Positions 34,283-43,379 are shown, counted from the stretch's first letter. The stretch: 64,000 bases of DNA from Ruminococcus sp. 210702-SL.1.03 (GCF_020559915.1 NZ_JAJCLZ010000001.1:1-64000); one strand, 5' to 3'. Program-made: numbers and translations. Notes: a model not told the origin generated them from the letters alone.

Positions 34283-35158
34283 ATGGATATAAACTACGAA
34301 TATTACAAGATCTTTTATTATGCAGCCAAATACCGCAGCTTTACACGCGCCGCCAAAGCGCTTTACAGCAATCAGCCAAACATCACCCGCTCGGTCAGAC
34401 TACTGGAGAACGAGCTTGGCACGAAGCTTTTTGAGCGCTCGAACAAGGGCGTTTCACTGACCGCCGAGGGCGAGCGGCTGTATGAAAAAGTCGCCGCGGC
34501 GATGGAGCTGATACAAAAGGGCGAGGAGGAGCTGCGTGCTGAGCGCGAGCTGAAGTGCGGCAGTGTGAGCATCGGCGCAAGCGAAACGGCTCTGCACGGC
34601 ATATTGCTCGGCGTGCTGAACACCTACCGCAAAGAGCACCCGCACATCAAGATAAAGCTTTTCAACCATACCACCCCGCAGGCGATAAACGCGCTCAGCT
34701 CGGCGCTGGTGGACATCGCGCTGGTGACCACCCCCGCCGACATTTCCACTGGGCTTACGGCGCACAGCATACGCAGTTTCCGCGAGATACCCGTTTGCGG
34801 CGAAGAGTTTTCCGAACTGACGAAGCGCAAAATAACCCTCGCCGAGCTTGCAGAAATGCCGCTGATCTCGCTCGACAGGTCTACCAAAACATACGAGTTT
34901 TACAGCGAGCTTTTCCTGCGCCACGGTTTGAAATTCTCGCCCGACATCGAAGCCGCGACCGCCGACCAGATCCTTCCGCTGGTCAAAAACAATCTCGGCG
35001 CGGCATTTTTGCCTGAACCATTCGCAGTCGGTGGCGGCTTTTGCAAATTGGATATTGCCGAGGAAATACCGCGCCGCGAGATACTGCTCGTCCGCCGCAC
35101 AGGCAAGACCCTCTCACCTGCCGCGCAAAAGCTCTGCGATATGCTCATTAGCAACTAA
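34283..35158 (+). CDS. LysR-family transcriptional regulator
   Basis: The 291-residue regulator has the N-terminal LysR helix-turn-helix (residues 1-62; YRSFTRAAKALYSNQPNITRSVR, ELGTKLFERSNKGVSLT) and a periplasmic-binding-like effector domain (about 90-291). The divergent DUF1275 gene is its likely target by the usual LysR layout. The effector is not predictable. Confidence 0.92.
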   Translation: MDINYEYYKIFYYAAKYRSFTRAAKALYSNQPNITRSVRLLENELGTKLFERSNKGVSLTAEGERLYEKVAAAMELIQKGEEELRAERELKCGSVSIGASETALHGILLGVLNTYRKEHPHIKIKLFNHTTPQAINALSSALVDIALVTTPADISTGLTAHSIRSFREIPVCGEEFSELTKRKITLAELAEMPLISLDRSTKTYEFYSELFLRHGLKFSPDIEAATADQILPLVKNNLGAAFLPEPFAVGGGFCKLDIAEEIPRREILLVRRTGKTLSPAAQKLCDMLISN

Positions 35159-35199
35159 AATCGACCCGTTCAAAAACATGAGCGGGTCGAAATTTTTAT
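35159..35199. terminator. Bidirectional terminator between the lysR-like gene and the SCIFF operon
   Basis: TCGACCCG (35161-35168) pairs with CGGGTCGA (35183-35190), followed by AATTTTTATC on the plus strand and AT-rich sequence on the minus strand. Confidence 0.8.
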
Positions 35200-35399
35200 C
35201 TTTTTAATCCGTATTTTTCGTAAAAATCGGCGACGTCCTGCTCGCTGCAAACAAGCTCTCTGTATAGCAGTTTCCGCGAAATGGGGTCGAAAAAGCCGAT
35301 GGTCTTTTCGCCCGTGCAGGTCGAGCTTTCGATCTTCACTTCCATGCCGCGGCACTCTTCGGGAACGGAATGTCTGCGCGATTTTGAAAAAATGCTCAC
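35196..35399 (-). CDS. Small protein of the SCIFF operon, function unknown
   Basis: The 67-residue soluble protein begins MSIFSKSRRHSVPEECRGM and ends CSEQDVADFYEKYGLKR. It has Cys residues near 16, 28 and 51 but no known metal motif. It begins six bases after the stop of the radical-SAM maturase gene and is followed by the operon terminator, so it is co-transcribed with it. It could be an accessory protein of SCIFF processing or simply a neighbour. I do not recognise a family. Confidence 0.65.
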   Translation of the reverse strand: MSIFSKSRRHSVPEECRGMEVKIESSTCTGEKTIGFFDPISRKLLYRELVCSEQDVADFYEKYGLKR

Positions 35400-35405
35400 G
35401 TCAGT

Positions 35406-36776
35406 TCACTCCGCGGTGTCGAGCAGCTTTTCGGCTTTCAGCGCGATGGCACACTCTAGACGCTTCTTTTCGATGTCGCAGGAAAGCTTGTACGCGTTGT
35501 GGATATCGCCGGCGTAGATGTAATTGTTGGCGTTGCATCCGCCGCTGCAATAGAATTTCGCCCAGCACTTGCGGCACTCCGGCTTTGAGTAAACGTGCGC
35601 ACGCGCAAAGTCCATCTTCATCTCAGTGTCGAAAGTGCCGTCGTTCAGCGAGCCCATTTTGTACTCGTCGATGCCCACGAACTGGTGGCAAGGGTAAATA
35701 TCACCGTCCGGCGAAATTGCGACATACTCATTGCCGCAGCCGCAGCCGCGCAGGCGCTTGATAGCACATGGGCCTTGGTCGAGGTCAAGCATGAAGTGGA
35801 AGAAGTTGATAAATTTGCCGTTCGCGCGAATCTCTTTGATCTTATCCGAAAGCTTTTCGTACTCTTCAAAAATTCTTGGCAGATCAGCCGCCGTAAGCGC
35901 ATAAGGCTCGTTCGGGTCAGCCATTACCGGCTCGATGGAGATCTGGTCGAAGCCCTCGTCATAAAGGCTGAGAATATCCTCGGTGAAATCCATGTTGTAT
36001 TTGGTGTAAGTTCCGCGAACGTAGTATTCCTTATCACCGCGCTTTTCTACCAGCTTTTTGAATTTTGGCATAAATAAGTCATAGCTGCCCTTGCCGTCAA
36101 CACGCTTTCTCATACGGTCATTGACGCATTTTCTGCCGTCTACCGAAAGTACAACGTTGTACATTTCCTTATTTATGAATTCGATCTTGTCATCGCTGAG
36201 AAGCGTGCCATTGGTGGTGATGGTGAAGCGGAAGTTTTTGTCGTGCAGTTTTTCCTGCTCGCGCGCGTACTCGACTATCTGCTTTACAACGTTGAAATTC
36301 ATGAGCGGTTCGCCGCCGAAAAAGTCAAGCTCGAGGTTGCGGCGGTTAGCGGACTTTTGGATAAGAAAATCTATCGCCTTTTTGCCTGTTTCAAAGTCCA
36401 TCAGCGTTCTGCCCTTGCCGTAATCGCCCTTGCCCGCGAAGCAGTATTCACAGCGCAGGTTGCAGTCCTGAGCTATAAGCAGGCACATAGCCTTTACAGG
36501 CGAAGCGACCGCCGAAAGGGCGTACTTCTCATAATCGTCCTCAGAGAACAGGATCTTATCCTTATAAAGCGAATAAAGCTCAGCATAACACTCACGCAGA
36601 TCAGCCGCAGGGTACTTGCCGCTTAGCGCTTCGATAGCCGCCTGAGGACATTCCTCAGCGGGCGGGTCGGAAACGTAATCGAGCAGATCGTAAGTAAGCT
36701 CGTCGATAATATGCACACCGCCGCTGTTCACATCGAGCAGAATGTACATTCCGTTCTGTTTAAATTTATGTATCAT
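35406..36776 (-). CDS. scfB: Thioether cross-link-forming SCIFF peptide maturase (radical SAM, SPASM)
   Basis: The 456-residue radical-SAM enzyme has an N-terminal RiPP-precursor-recognition-like region (1-90), the 4Fe-4S motif CNLRCEYC (C105, C109, C112), FFGGEPLMNF, and a C-terminal SPASM domain with two Cys clusters (GPCAIKRLRGCGCG and CRKCWAKFYCSGGC). Family members install Cys-to-Thr type thioether bonds in SCIFF peptides. The precursor gene lies 80 bases upstream on the same strand, with a terminator-like hairpin between that may lower maturase expression relative to the precursor. Confidence 0.94.
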   Translation of the reverse strand: MIHKFKQNGMYILLDVNSGGVHIIDELTYDLLDYVSDPPAEECPQAAIEALSGKYPAADLRECYAELYSLYKDKILFSEDDYEKYALSAVASPVKAMCLLIAQDCNLRCEYCFAGKGDYGKGRTLMDFETGKKAIDFLIQKSANRRNLELDFFGGEPLMNFNVVKQIVEYAREQEKLHDKNFRFTITTNGTLLSDDKIEFINKEMYNVVLSVDGRKCVNDRMRKRVDGKGSYDLFMPKFKKLVEKRGDKEYYVRGTYTKYNMDFTEDILSLYDEGFDQISIEPVMADPNEPYALTAADLPRIFEEYEKLSDKIKEIRANGKFINFFHFMLDLDQGPCAIKRLRGCGCGNEYVAISPDGDIYPCHQFVGIDEYKMGSLNDGTFDTEMKMDFARAHVYSKPECRKCWAKFYCSGGCNANNYIYAGDIHNAYKLSCDIEKKRLECAIALKAEKLLDTAE

Positions 36777-36802
36777 TTGAAAACCTCCGTTACATCTATG
36801 CG

Positions 36803-36838
36803 CAAAAAATAAAGGGACATTCGGGGAATGTCCCTTTA
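36803..36838 (-). terminator. Intercistronic terminator/attenuator between scfA and scfB
   Basis: AAAGGGACATTC (36811-36822) pairs perfectly with GAATGTCCCTTT (36826-36837). On the minus strand it is followed by ATTTTTTG. It lies between the peptide gene and its maturase. Confidence 0.8.
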
Positions 36839-36855
36839 TGTAAAATCAAATCAGA

Positions 36856-36999
36856 TCAAGCGTCTCTTTCGCACTTCTGGTTAGCTACTGTGCAGGAAGT
36901 CTTGCAAGCAGACTGGCAGGAAGCCTGACACTTACCGCAGCCGCCCTTTTCAGCAGACTGCTTGAGGTTAGCCTTATTGATCGTTTTGATATGCTTCAT
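36856..36999 (-). CDS. scfA: SCIFF peptide precursor (six cysteines in forty-five)
   Basis: The 47-residue peptide begins MKHIKTINKANLKQSAEK and has six Cys at 21, 24, 28, 32, 36 and 43 (GGCGKCQASCQSACKTSC then QKC). Both the leader and the Cys spacing match the SCIFF family, which is nearly universal in Clostridia and is modified by the neighbouring maturase. The mature function is not settled. GGAGG precedes the ATG at good spacing. Confidence 0.95.
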   Translation of the reverse strand: MKHIKTINKANLKQSAEKGGCGKCQASCQSACKTSCTVANQKCERDA

Positions 37000-37027
37000 A
37001 GTTAGTTCCTCCAATGCTTTTTCTTAT

Positions 37028-37033
37028 ATTATA
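37028..37033 (-). promoter_or_regulatory. Extended -10 promoter of the SCIFF operon
   Basis: On the minus strand TGGTATAAT (hexamer 37028-37033) lies 29 bases upstream of the SCIFF start. There is no good -35 hexamer, but the TGn extension compensates. Confidence 0.6.
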
Positions 37034-37088
37034 CCATAATGCGCGCCTTATTTTATTAACATTCTGCTAACTCACGATAAATATTTTA

Positions 37089-37496
37089 TCACAGCCTGAA
37101 ACGTCTGCCGGCAGAGTTCACGCCGATGACTCCGCCGGTACCCGCACAGACCAGCGTCATGATAAGCTTTGCCGATGCCGAAAAGCCGCCCGCCGTGCCC
37201 GCAAAGAAGTACGAAAGCGCGAATATCACGAGAAACATGAACAGCCCGCAGCAAAGCCCCATCAGCAGACCGTTTCTGCGCCGTCTGCGCGAAGCCGTGT
37301 ATCCGCCGACGTATGCTCCCACGCAGAGCGCCAGCGATGTGAGAACCGAAAGCACAGGCTCGGAAACATCTATCCTCGTCATTATGAACGAAAACAGCAG
37401 CAGACCTAGAAACACCAGCGAAAAGCCCGCCAGCGCCGATAACAGCATACCCGCCGCGCCCGATAGCAGGTTTCTGTAACGTTTTTTGCTCCGCAT
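37089..37496 (-). CDS. TIGR04086-type four-helix membrane protein
   Basis: The 135-residue protein has four membrane helices (about 10-40, 48-66, 75-100, 108-126) and a basic RRRRR cluster in the middle. Proteins of this TIGR04086 kind sit between yajC and the SCIFF genes in many Clostridia, as here. Function unknown. The ATG at 37496 follows GGAGGTGCG. Confidence 0.8.
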   Translation of the reverse strand: MRSKKRYRNLLSGAAGMLLSALAGFSLVFLGLLLFSFIMTRIDVSEPVLSVLTSLALCVGAYVGGYTASRRRRRNGLLMGLCCGLFMFLVIFALSYFFAGTAGGFSASAKLIMTLVCAGTGGVIGVNSAGRRFRL

Positions 37497-37545
37497 AAGC
37501 GCACCTCCATACCGTTTTTGCAAGTATATGCAGGTGCGCTGGAAA

Positions 37546-39063
37546 TTATGCGGGGTGTATGCATTTGAAAATTTTGCTGAGCCATGCAGCTGTTATGCGC
37601 GCGCCGTGTGCCGACATCAGAATAAAGAGCGGCAGGAAATTTATCAGATAGCGCGAGCGCGTTTCCCATATCAGCAGGAAAAGTGCCAGCCCAAACACCG
37701 CCATCTGCACCATAAACATAGGCGTTACCCGCCTTTGGCGAACGCCGTATATGAACGAGATAGACATCAGAGCGAGCATCGAAAGCTGCATCGCTTGGCA
37801 GAAGACGTCAAAACCCCTGCCGCTTGTGAGCATATATTTGAGCGGTGTGCGGCTTGTTTCCTGCAAATGATGTCTCGAAAAATACTTGCCGTGTGCCCAT
37901 GTAAAGTTTGATTTTTCCACAAGATGGTCGGTAAAAGTTCGCGGCGTGTAGTCCTTGATATGCTGTTTCAATCGCTCTAGGTCGGCGGCTTTTTTCTCCT
38001 CATATCCCTCATAATGGATAGTGTAGCGAAACTCCTCTTTGTTAAAGCCGCCCTCGTTGACAGCCGACATCATCACCCAGTGAATGGTCGGTATCCTGTG
38101 GCGTTCGAGCATTTCGCGCGTACTAATGCCTTGCGCCAAACCGATATTGAAAACCGTGGAATTGCAAACGAGCAGCGCCGCAACGAACATAGCTGACACG
38201 CCGGCGGCTTTGAGTGGACGAAGTCTGAAAAAGCAGTAGATCACCTCCGCCGCGAGCAGTACGCAAAGACTGCCTTTCAGCGTGTATCCAACGCCTGTAA
38301 TAACCGCCGCGCCAGCCATCCAGCCGAAGAGAGCGCCGTTCTTTTGAGCGCGTGTGCCTCGGATAAAGCAGTAGAGCGCCGAGATAACAAACGGCATCGA
38401 GAGCGTATCGGTATAGAATATCGGCGTGTAGAGGTATATCGGCGGCAGTATCGCGGAGAAGATCGCAGCAAACATCTGCGTGCCCTTGTCTTTAAGCACC
38501 AATTTCGCCGTCATAAATGTCATAAATACTGAAAATTTCAGCAGAACTATGTTGAGTACCTGCGCCGCAAAGCTCGGGACTGTGCCGAATATTAGGTATA
38601 TCGATCTGTAAAAGTAAGACAGCAGAAGCAGTATGCCCCAATTGTTTGGAAAGCGCGTAAAGTAATTCTCCTTGCCGTGAAGACCTGCGTACATGCCAGC
38701 AAAATTGCCGTCGCGGGCAAAATTCCGCGCAGCTGCGTCAACGTAGTAAGCGTCATGAACAGGCTTGTAATCCAGCCGAACAATAAGATAGATCTGGATC
38801 GCAAGCATAATGATACTGCAAACCGTGAACACCAGGTCGGGCGTAATGATTTTAGAGATCTTTTTTCCATTCGCTATACGCTTCAGCACGGCATACACGC
38901 CGACCAGAGCCGCAAACACAGCGACCGCCGCCAGCAGATAAACCGCGGCGCTGCCGGTTTTGTACGCCGACATATCGCCTATCGCGACCACCGCATTAGA
39001 GAATGTAAATATTGGAAAAGCTAAAAAGATCACAGAAAAAGCTATTTTGATCTTAGTTTTCAT
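37546..39063 (-). CDS. GT-C-type multi-pass membrane glycosyltransferase-like protein
   Basis: The 505-residue protein has about eleven to thirteen membrane helices and resembles GT39/PMT-type GT-C enzymes that use polyprenyl-phosphate sugars. The first outer loop has the acidic pattern DYKPVHDAYYVD, where GT-C enzymes carry catalytic acids, followed by YFTRFPNNWGILLLL. The acceptor is unknown. It breaks the usual yajC-TIGR04086-SCIFF order, suggesting insertion of an extra gene. Confidence 0.72.
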   Translation of the reverse strand: MKTKIKIAFSVIFLAFPIFTFSNAVVAIGDMSAYKTGSAAVYLLAAVAVFAALVGVYAVLKRIANGKKISKIITPDLVFTVCSIIMLAIQIYLIVRLDYKPVHDAYYVDAAARNFARDGNFAGMYAGLHGKENYFTRFPNNWGILLLLSYFYRSIYLIFGTVPSFAAQVLNIVLLKFSVFMTFMTAKLVLKDKGTQMFAAIFSAILPPIYLYTPIFYTDTLSMPFVISALYCFIRGTRAQKNGALFGWMAGAAVITGVGYTLKGSLCVLLAAEVIYCFFRLRPLKAAGVSAMFVAALLVCNSTVFNIGLAQGISTREMLERHRIPTIHWVMMSAVNEGGFNKEEFRYTIHYEGYEEKKAADLERLKQHIKDYTPRTFTDHLVEKSNFTWAHGKYFSRHHLQETSRTPLKYMLTSGRGFDVFCQAMQLSMLALMSISFIYGVRQRRVTPMFMVQMAVFGLALFLLIWETRSRYLINFLPLFILMSAHGARITAAWLSKIFKCIHPA

Positions 39064-39170
39064 TTTGTTGTCCTCAAAAATTCTTGGCGGGTTTCATTTC
39101 TATATTTAATTCTTCAAAACCCGTGAAATTGTGACTATTTATTTATATATTTTTATTTTCGTCACAATAT

Positions 39171-39207
39171 ACAAAAACCGCTGTCGTATGTATGACAGCG
39201 GTTTTAT
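39171..39207 (-). terminator. Terminator after yajC
   Basis: AAAACCGCTGTC (39174-39185) pairs with GACAGCGGTTTT (39194-39205); a T-run follows on the minus strand. Confidence 0.85.
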
Positions 39208-39215
39208 AATTTGTC

Positions 39216-39542
39216 TTATTTTTCTCCGTCACCGTCGTGAACAGTGAGGTTCTTGGCGATAGCCCATTTCATGATCCTGATCTTGCTTCTGTCGCTTCCG
39301 GTTTCGATAACTACAGTATCGTCCTTGATAGAGAATACGATACCTACGATACCGCCGTTTGTAACAACTTCATCACCGATCTCAAGCGAATCGCGCATTG
39401 CTTTTTCCTTTTTCTCCTGCTTCTTCTGCGGGCGGATTATAAGGAAATAAAAGAACACAACTATAAGAACAAGCATGATAACAGATGACCACATACTTGC
39501 CGACTGTGCGCCGTTGGCGGTGTAAAGCATAATATTTGACAT
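39216..39542 (-). CDS. yajC: Preprotein translocase subunit YajC
   Basis: The 108-residue protein has one N-terminal membrane helix (about 18-36) followed by RPQKKQEKKEKAM and the beta-rich domain DEVVTNGGIVGIVFSIKDDTV. YajC is an accessory part of the SecDF-SecYEG translocase. It has its own promoter and terminator. Confidence 0.93.
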   Translation of the reverse strand: MSNIMLYTANGAQSASMWSSVIMLVLIVVFFYFLIIRPQKKQEKKEKAMRDSLEIGDEVVTNGGIVGIVFSIKDDTVVIETGSDRSKIRIMKWAIAKNLTVHDGDGEK

Positions 39543-39576
39543 AACTTTCTAATCCTCCGATTTTAAATATATCTGT

Positions 39577-39605
39577 ATTATACCACAAAAACGCTGTTCT
39601 TGCAA
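39577..39605 (-). promoter_or_regulatory. Sigma-A promoter of yajC
   Basis: On the minus strand TTGCAA (39600-39605), 17 bp, TATAAT (39577-39582). Confidence 0.85.
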
Positions 39606-39649
39606 TAGTATTAACAAATTGTTTTCAATCGAAAAGATTTTTGTTTATA

Positions 39650-41047
39650 TCAGTTCTTGCCCTTGATGTACTCGTCGATAGAGGCAGCAGCCTTCTTGCC
39701 TGCGCCCATCGCGAGGATAACGGTAGCCGCGCCTGTTACAGCGTCGCCGCCTGCGTATACGCCTTCCTTAGTGGTCTGGTTTGTTTCCTCGTTTACGATA
39801 AGGCAGCCGCGCTTGTTTGCTTCTACGCCGGGAGTAGTACTTCTGATGAGCGGGTTAGGCGAAGTACCTATCGACATGATAACCGTATCTACGTCGATGA
39901 CAAATTCCGAACCTGCGATCTCTACAGGGCGTCTTCTGCCGCTCTCATCAGGCTCGCCAAGCTCCATCTTTATGCACTCGATTCCGCAAACGTTGCCGTT
40001 TTCGTCGCCGATGATCTTAGTAGGATTATTGAGAAGCATGAACTCGATGCCCTCTTCCATAGCGTGGTGAACTTCTTCTTTTCTTGCAGGAAGCTCGTCC
40101 ATCGAACGGCGGTAAACTATGTAAACGTGCTCCGCGCCAAGACGCATTGCCGAGCGTGCAGCGTCCATAGCAACGTTGCCGCCGCCGACTACCGCTACCG
40201 ACTTCGACTTCTTGATAGGAGTTTCGTAATCTTCAAGGTAAGCCTTCATAAGGTTTATTCTGGTGAGGTACTCGTTAGCAGAGTAAACGCCTACCAGCGC
40301 TTCGCCATCAATACCCATAAATCTGGGCAGACCTGCACCAGAGCCTACGAATACAGCCTCAAAGCCGTCATTCATCAGCTCATCGATAGAAAGAACTTTA
40401 CCGATCACCATATTGGTCATTACGTTTACGCCAAGGTCTTTCAGGTTGTCGATCTCTTTCTGAACGATAGCCTTAGGAAGTCTGAATTCTGGGATACCGT
40501 ACATCAGAACGCCGCCTGCGGTATGGAAAGCCTCAAAAATAGTTACGTCATAACCCTGCTTAGCAAGGTCGCCAGCGCAGGTAAGACCCGAAGGGCCTGC
40601 ACCTACTACTGCAACTTTATGACCGTTGCTCTGCGGCTTCTCGACCTTTTCAACTTCGTCAGCGTGATTCATAGCGTAGTCAGCGCAAAATCTTTCAAGA
40701 CGGCCGATAGCTACGGGCTCGCCTTTTATACCGCGAACGCACTTGCCCTCGCACTGATTTTCCTGCGGACAAACTCTGCCGCTGATAGCGGGAAGGCTGT
40801 TGGTGGATTTGATTATATTGTAAGCTTCCATAAATTCGCCAGCCGCGACCTTAGCGATAAAGTCGGGGATGCGAACGCCTACGGGACATCCGCTTACGCA
40901 GGGTCTGTGCTTACAGTTAAGACATCTCTGAGCCTCAAATTTTGCTTCTTCTTCGGTATAGCCAAGACATACTTCCTTAAAGTTTCTCGCTCTTACCTTA
41001 GGATCCTGTTCGGTAACAGGAGTTTTTGTCATCTGCATATTAGGCAT
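39650..41047 (-). CDS. nfnB: NADH-dependent ferredoxin:NADP+ oxidoreductase subunit NfnB (GltD-like)
   Basis: The 465-residue flavoprotein looks like the glutamate synthase small subunit. An N-terminal domain with Cys clusters (CLNCKHRPCVSGCPVGV and CPQENQCEGKCVRG) holds two 4Fe-4S clusters, and two Rossmann folds follow (VAVVGAGPSGLTCAGDLA; SVAVVGGGNVAMDAA). Being paired with NfnA, it is best read as the large NfnB subunit rather than GltD: NfnAB couples ferredoxin and NADH to NADP+ reduction by electron bifurcation. The ATG at 41047 follows GGAGGT and overlaps the nfnA end. Confidence 0.9.
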   Translation of the reverse strand: MPNMQMTKTPVTEQDPKVRARNFKEVCLGYTEEEAKFEAQRCLNCKHRPCVSGCPVGVRIPDFIAKVAAGEFMEAYNIIKSTNSLPAISGRVCPQENQCEGKCVRGIKGEPVAIGRLERFCADYAMNHADEVEKVEKPQSNGHKVAVVGAGPSGLTCAGDLAKQGYDVTIFEAFHTAGGVLMYGIPEFRLPKAIVQKEIDNLKDLGVNVMTNMVIGKVLSIDELMNDGFEAVFVGSGAGLPRFMGIDGEALVGVYSANEYLTRINLMKAYLEDYETPIKKSKSVAVVGGGNVAMDAARSAMRLGAEHVYIVYRRSMDELPARKEEVHHAMEEGIEFMLLNNPTKIIGDENGNVCGIECIKMELGEPDESGRRRPVEIAGSEFVIDVDTVIMSIGTSPNPLIRSTTPGVEANKRGCLIVNEETNQTTKEGVYAGGDAVTGAATVILAMGAGKKAAASIDEYIKGKN

Positions 41048-41876
41048 TGCGAACACCTCCTGTGAGTCTGCATAAATGAGCCTTTTCCTGTTCTTTATAA
41101 GTCGAGTTTCTTCTCATAAGCTCGTCGAAATCCACCTTGTGACCGTCGAAATCAGGGCCGTCAACGCAGGCATATCTGATCTTGCCGTCTACAGTAACAC
41201 GGCATCCGCCGCACATTCCCGTACCATCGACCATGATCGGGTTGAGAGAAACGATGGTCTTTATACCGTAAGGCTCGGTGGTCTTACATACGAATTTCAT
41301 CATAGGTACAGGGCCTATCGCGATAACTTCGTCAAACTTAGCGCCGCCGTCGATAAGCTCTTTTAGCTTATTGGTAACAAAGCCGTGGTAGCCTGCGCTG
41401 CCGTCATCGGTGCAGAGGTGAAAGTGTGTGCTTACAGCAGCCATCTCGTCCTCAAGGATAACTATGTCCTTGCTTCTGAAGCCTGCGATAAGGTCTACTT
41501 CTACGCCCATCTTGTGCAGAGCCTTAGCCTGCGGATAAGCGATAGCGCAGCCAACGCCGCCGCCAACTACTGCTACTCTCTTGACGTTGCCGTACTCGGT
41601 AGCAACGCCGAGAGGGCCTACTACGTCAAGTATCGAATCGCCCTCGTTGAGCATAGCGAGCTCTTTAGTAGAAGCGCCTATTGTCTGGAAGATTATAGTT
41701 ATGCTTCCCTTTTCTCTGTCGTAATCTGCAATGGTAAGAGGGATCCTTTCGCCGTGCTCATCTACTCTATAAATGATAAACTGACCGGCAAGAGCTTTTT
41801 TAGCAATGAACGGCGCGTCGATCTCCATAAGTGTTATCGAGTCGTTCAGCTGCTTTTTCTTTAAAATCTTATACAC
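41040..41876 (-). CDS. nfnA: NADH-dependent ferredoxin:NADP+ oxidoreductase subunit NfnA
   Basis: The 278-residue protein matches the ferredoxin-NADP+ reductase alpha subunit family. An FAD domain (1-95; PLTIADYDREKG) and NAD domain (VAVVGGGVGCAIAYPQAK) are followed by a 2Fe-2S site with MCGGCRV and YACVDGPDFDG. It forms the NfnAB complex with the downstream product. A consensus promoter is found upstream. Confidence 0.92.
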   Translation of the reverse strand: MYKILKKKQLNDSITLMEIDAPFIAKKALAGQFIIYRVDEHGERIPLTIADYDREKGSITIIFQTIGASTKELAMLNEGDSILDVVGPLGVATEYGNVKRVAVVGGGVGCAIAYPQAKALHKMGVEVDLIAGFRSKDIVILEDEMAAVSTHFHLCTDDGSAGYHGFVTNKLKELIDGGAKFDEVIAIGPVPMMKFVCKTTEPYGIKTIVSLNPIMVDGTGMCGGCRVTVDGKIRYACVDGPDFDGHKVDFDELMRRNSTYKEQEKAHLCRLTGGVRNA

Positions 41877-41938
41877 TGTTTTTTACCTCCTGATTCATTT
41901 ATGGCTGCGCCGAGTGGGCGCTATATGCCTTAATAAAC

Positions 41939-41967
41939 ATTATACTACATTCTTTCCCGATTTTCAA
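41939..41967 (-). promoter_or_regulatory. Sigma-A promoter of nfnAB
   Basis: On the minus strand TTGAAA (41962-41967), 17 bp, TATAAT (41939-41944). Confidence 0.85.
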
Positions 41968-42077
41968 GTATATTTAATAAAAAATTGCACTTTACACAAA
42001 TTCTTTTCGGCATTTTTGTCAAATCTTCATAGCATTTTCACATGATTTATTATCACATAGTAAAAAAGTAAAAAATG

Positions 42078-43334
42078 TTATTTGAGCTGCGCAGATATTT
42101 CTTTTCTTTCTTCCAAAAAGCGTTCGTCCGTTTTGGTAAAAAGGCTTTGATAGCTGTAAAGTGCGAAGCCCGAGCAATTTTCGTCCGCTTCGGTATCGCC
42201 TATCTGCCGCGCTATTATGCCCATGTCGTTTATAAATTCGTCCTCGCGCTCTAGCTTGTAGACACCCAGCCCGCAGACCAGCTTAACATTTTTACATATC
42301 ACGATGTTCTCCCAGTTTTTCAGCGTTTCTGAAAACGGGCACACGCTGTTCTCGTAACCGAAATATATCTGCGGCGCGATGTAATCGAGATAGCCTTCTT
42401 CCGAGCACCATTTTTTCACGTCGGCGTACATCTGCGTATAATTGTTATCCATATTTCCCTGCGGCGACACGCCGAAAAGAAGCCTTTTGTCCACCGATTT
42501 TACAGCTTCGTAAATATCATGCACCATCTCAGAACAGTTATCCATCCGCCACTGCGAAAGATCGTCAGCCGTCTGCGCCGCCGTAAAAGCCTGCATATCA
42601 AAGCTTTTTTCAGTAGTCGGATAAAAATAATCGTCGATATGCACGCCGTCTATATCGTAATTCTCTGCAAGTTCCGCCGCGCCGTCCGCTATAAGCTTGC
42701 GCACCTCGGGATAAGCAGGATTTAGCCAATAATAATCGCTGTTATCGGGCTTTGAAACATACTCCGGATATTTCCCGGGCTGCGAATACCATTCGTAGAT
42801 CTGCGTGCCCTGCATTTTTTCCATATAGACCTGTGTGTCGCAGCGCAGAGGGTTTAGCCATGCGTGAAACGATAATCCATATTTGTGCGCCTCGTCGGTC
42901 ATGATCTTCAGCGGGTCATAGCGCAGAGTGCCATCCTCTGCGGGAATATACTTTGACGGTGCAAAATACTGCGAAACATAATAAGCGTCGCCGAAAGCAC
43001 GAACGTGGACATACACAGTGTTGCACCCGAGGTCGCTCACATTCTCAAAAGCCTTCGAGATATTCTCGCGAAAAGCGCTTTCGCTGTCATCAAGCATACC
43101 CGCGAGATCGATATACGAGATCCAAACAGCCTTTTGCTCATCGTAGTTGAGCGGCGTGTACTCTTCATTTTTGACTGTCTGCTGAGTCTGCTTGCTGTCC
43201 TGCGAAGCCGTCAATACATTCTGCGGCACTGGCGAATTTTGAGTTATCTTCGGCTTGTCCGATTTAGTTGAGCAGGAACAAAGCAATGCCGCCGTGAGAA
43301 GCACGGCTATTCCATTCATTTTTTTCAATTCCAA
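42078..43334 (-). CDS. GHL10 (DUF187-like) glycosyl-hydrolase-family lipoprotein
   Basis: The product (about 418 residues) has an N-terminal lipoprotein signal (AVLLTAALLCSCSTK) and a barrel domain of the GHL10 family: KAVWISYIDLAGML at the start of the barrel, LGCNTVYVHVRAFGDAYY, HAWLNPLRCD, YDIDGVHIDDYFYPT with probable catalytic acids, and LFGVSPQGNMDNNY. These proteins are thought to act on cell-wall or surface glycans. The start is uncertain: AGGGGGTG favours TTG at 43334, while ATG at 43319 would still keep the signal peptide. Confidence 0.82.
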   Translation of the reverse strand: MELKKMNGIAVLLTAALLCSCSTKSDKPKITQNSPVPQNVLTASQDSKQTQQTVKNEEYTPLNYDEQKAVWISYIDLAGMLDDSESAFRENISKAFENVSDLGCNTVYVHVRAFGDAYYVSQYFAPSKYIPAEDGTLRYDPLKIMTDEAHKYGLSFHAWLNPLRCDTQVYMEKMQGTQIYEWYSQPGKYPEYVSKPDNSDYYWLNPAYPEVRKLIADGAAELAENYDIDGVHIDDYFYPTTEKSFDMQAFTAAQTADDLSQWRMDNCSEMVHDIYEAVKSVDKRLLFGVSPQGNMDNNYTQMYADVKKWCSEEGYLDYIAPQIYFGYENSVCPFSETLKNWENIVICKNVKLVCGLGVYKLEREDEFINDMGIIARQIGDTEADENCSGFALYSYQSLFTKTDERFLEERKEISAQLK

Positions 43335-43379
43335 AGCACCCCCTCTGCAAATCTTATGCGCGTAATACGGGTTATATGC

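Noticed and set aside
39650..41047. Glutamate synthase small subunit (gltD)
   Set aside because: The sequence is GltD-like, but it is co-transcribed with an NfnA-type subunit and no large GltB subunit is present, so NfnB is the better call.
39641..41065. 474-codon plus-strand ORF opposite nfnB
   Set aside because: It mirrors the whole nfnB gene, has no SD or known domain, and its composition is the complement of a well-defined gene. It is a shadow frame.
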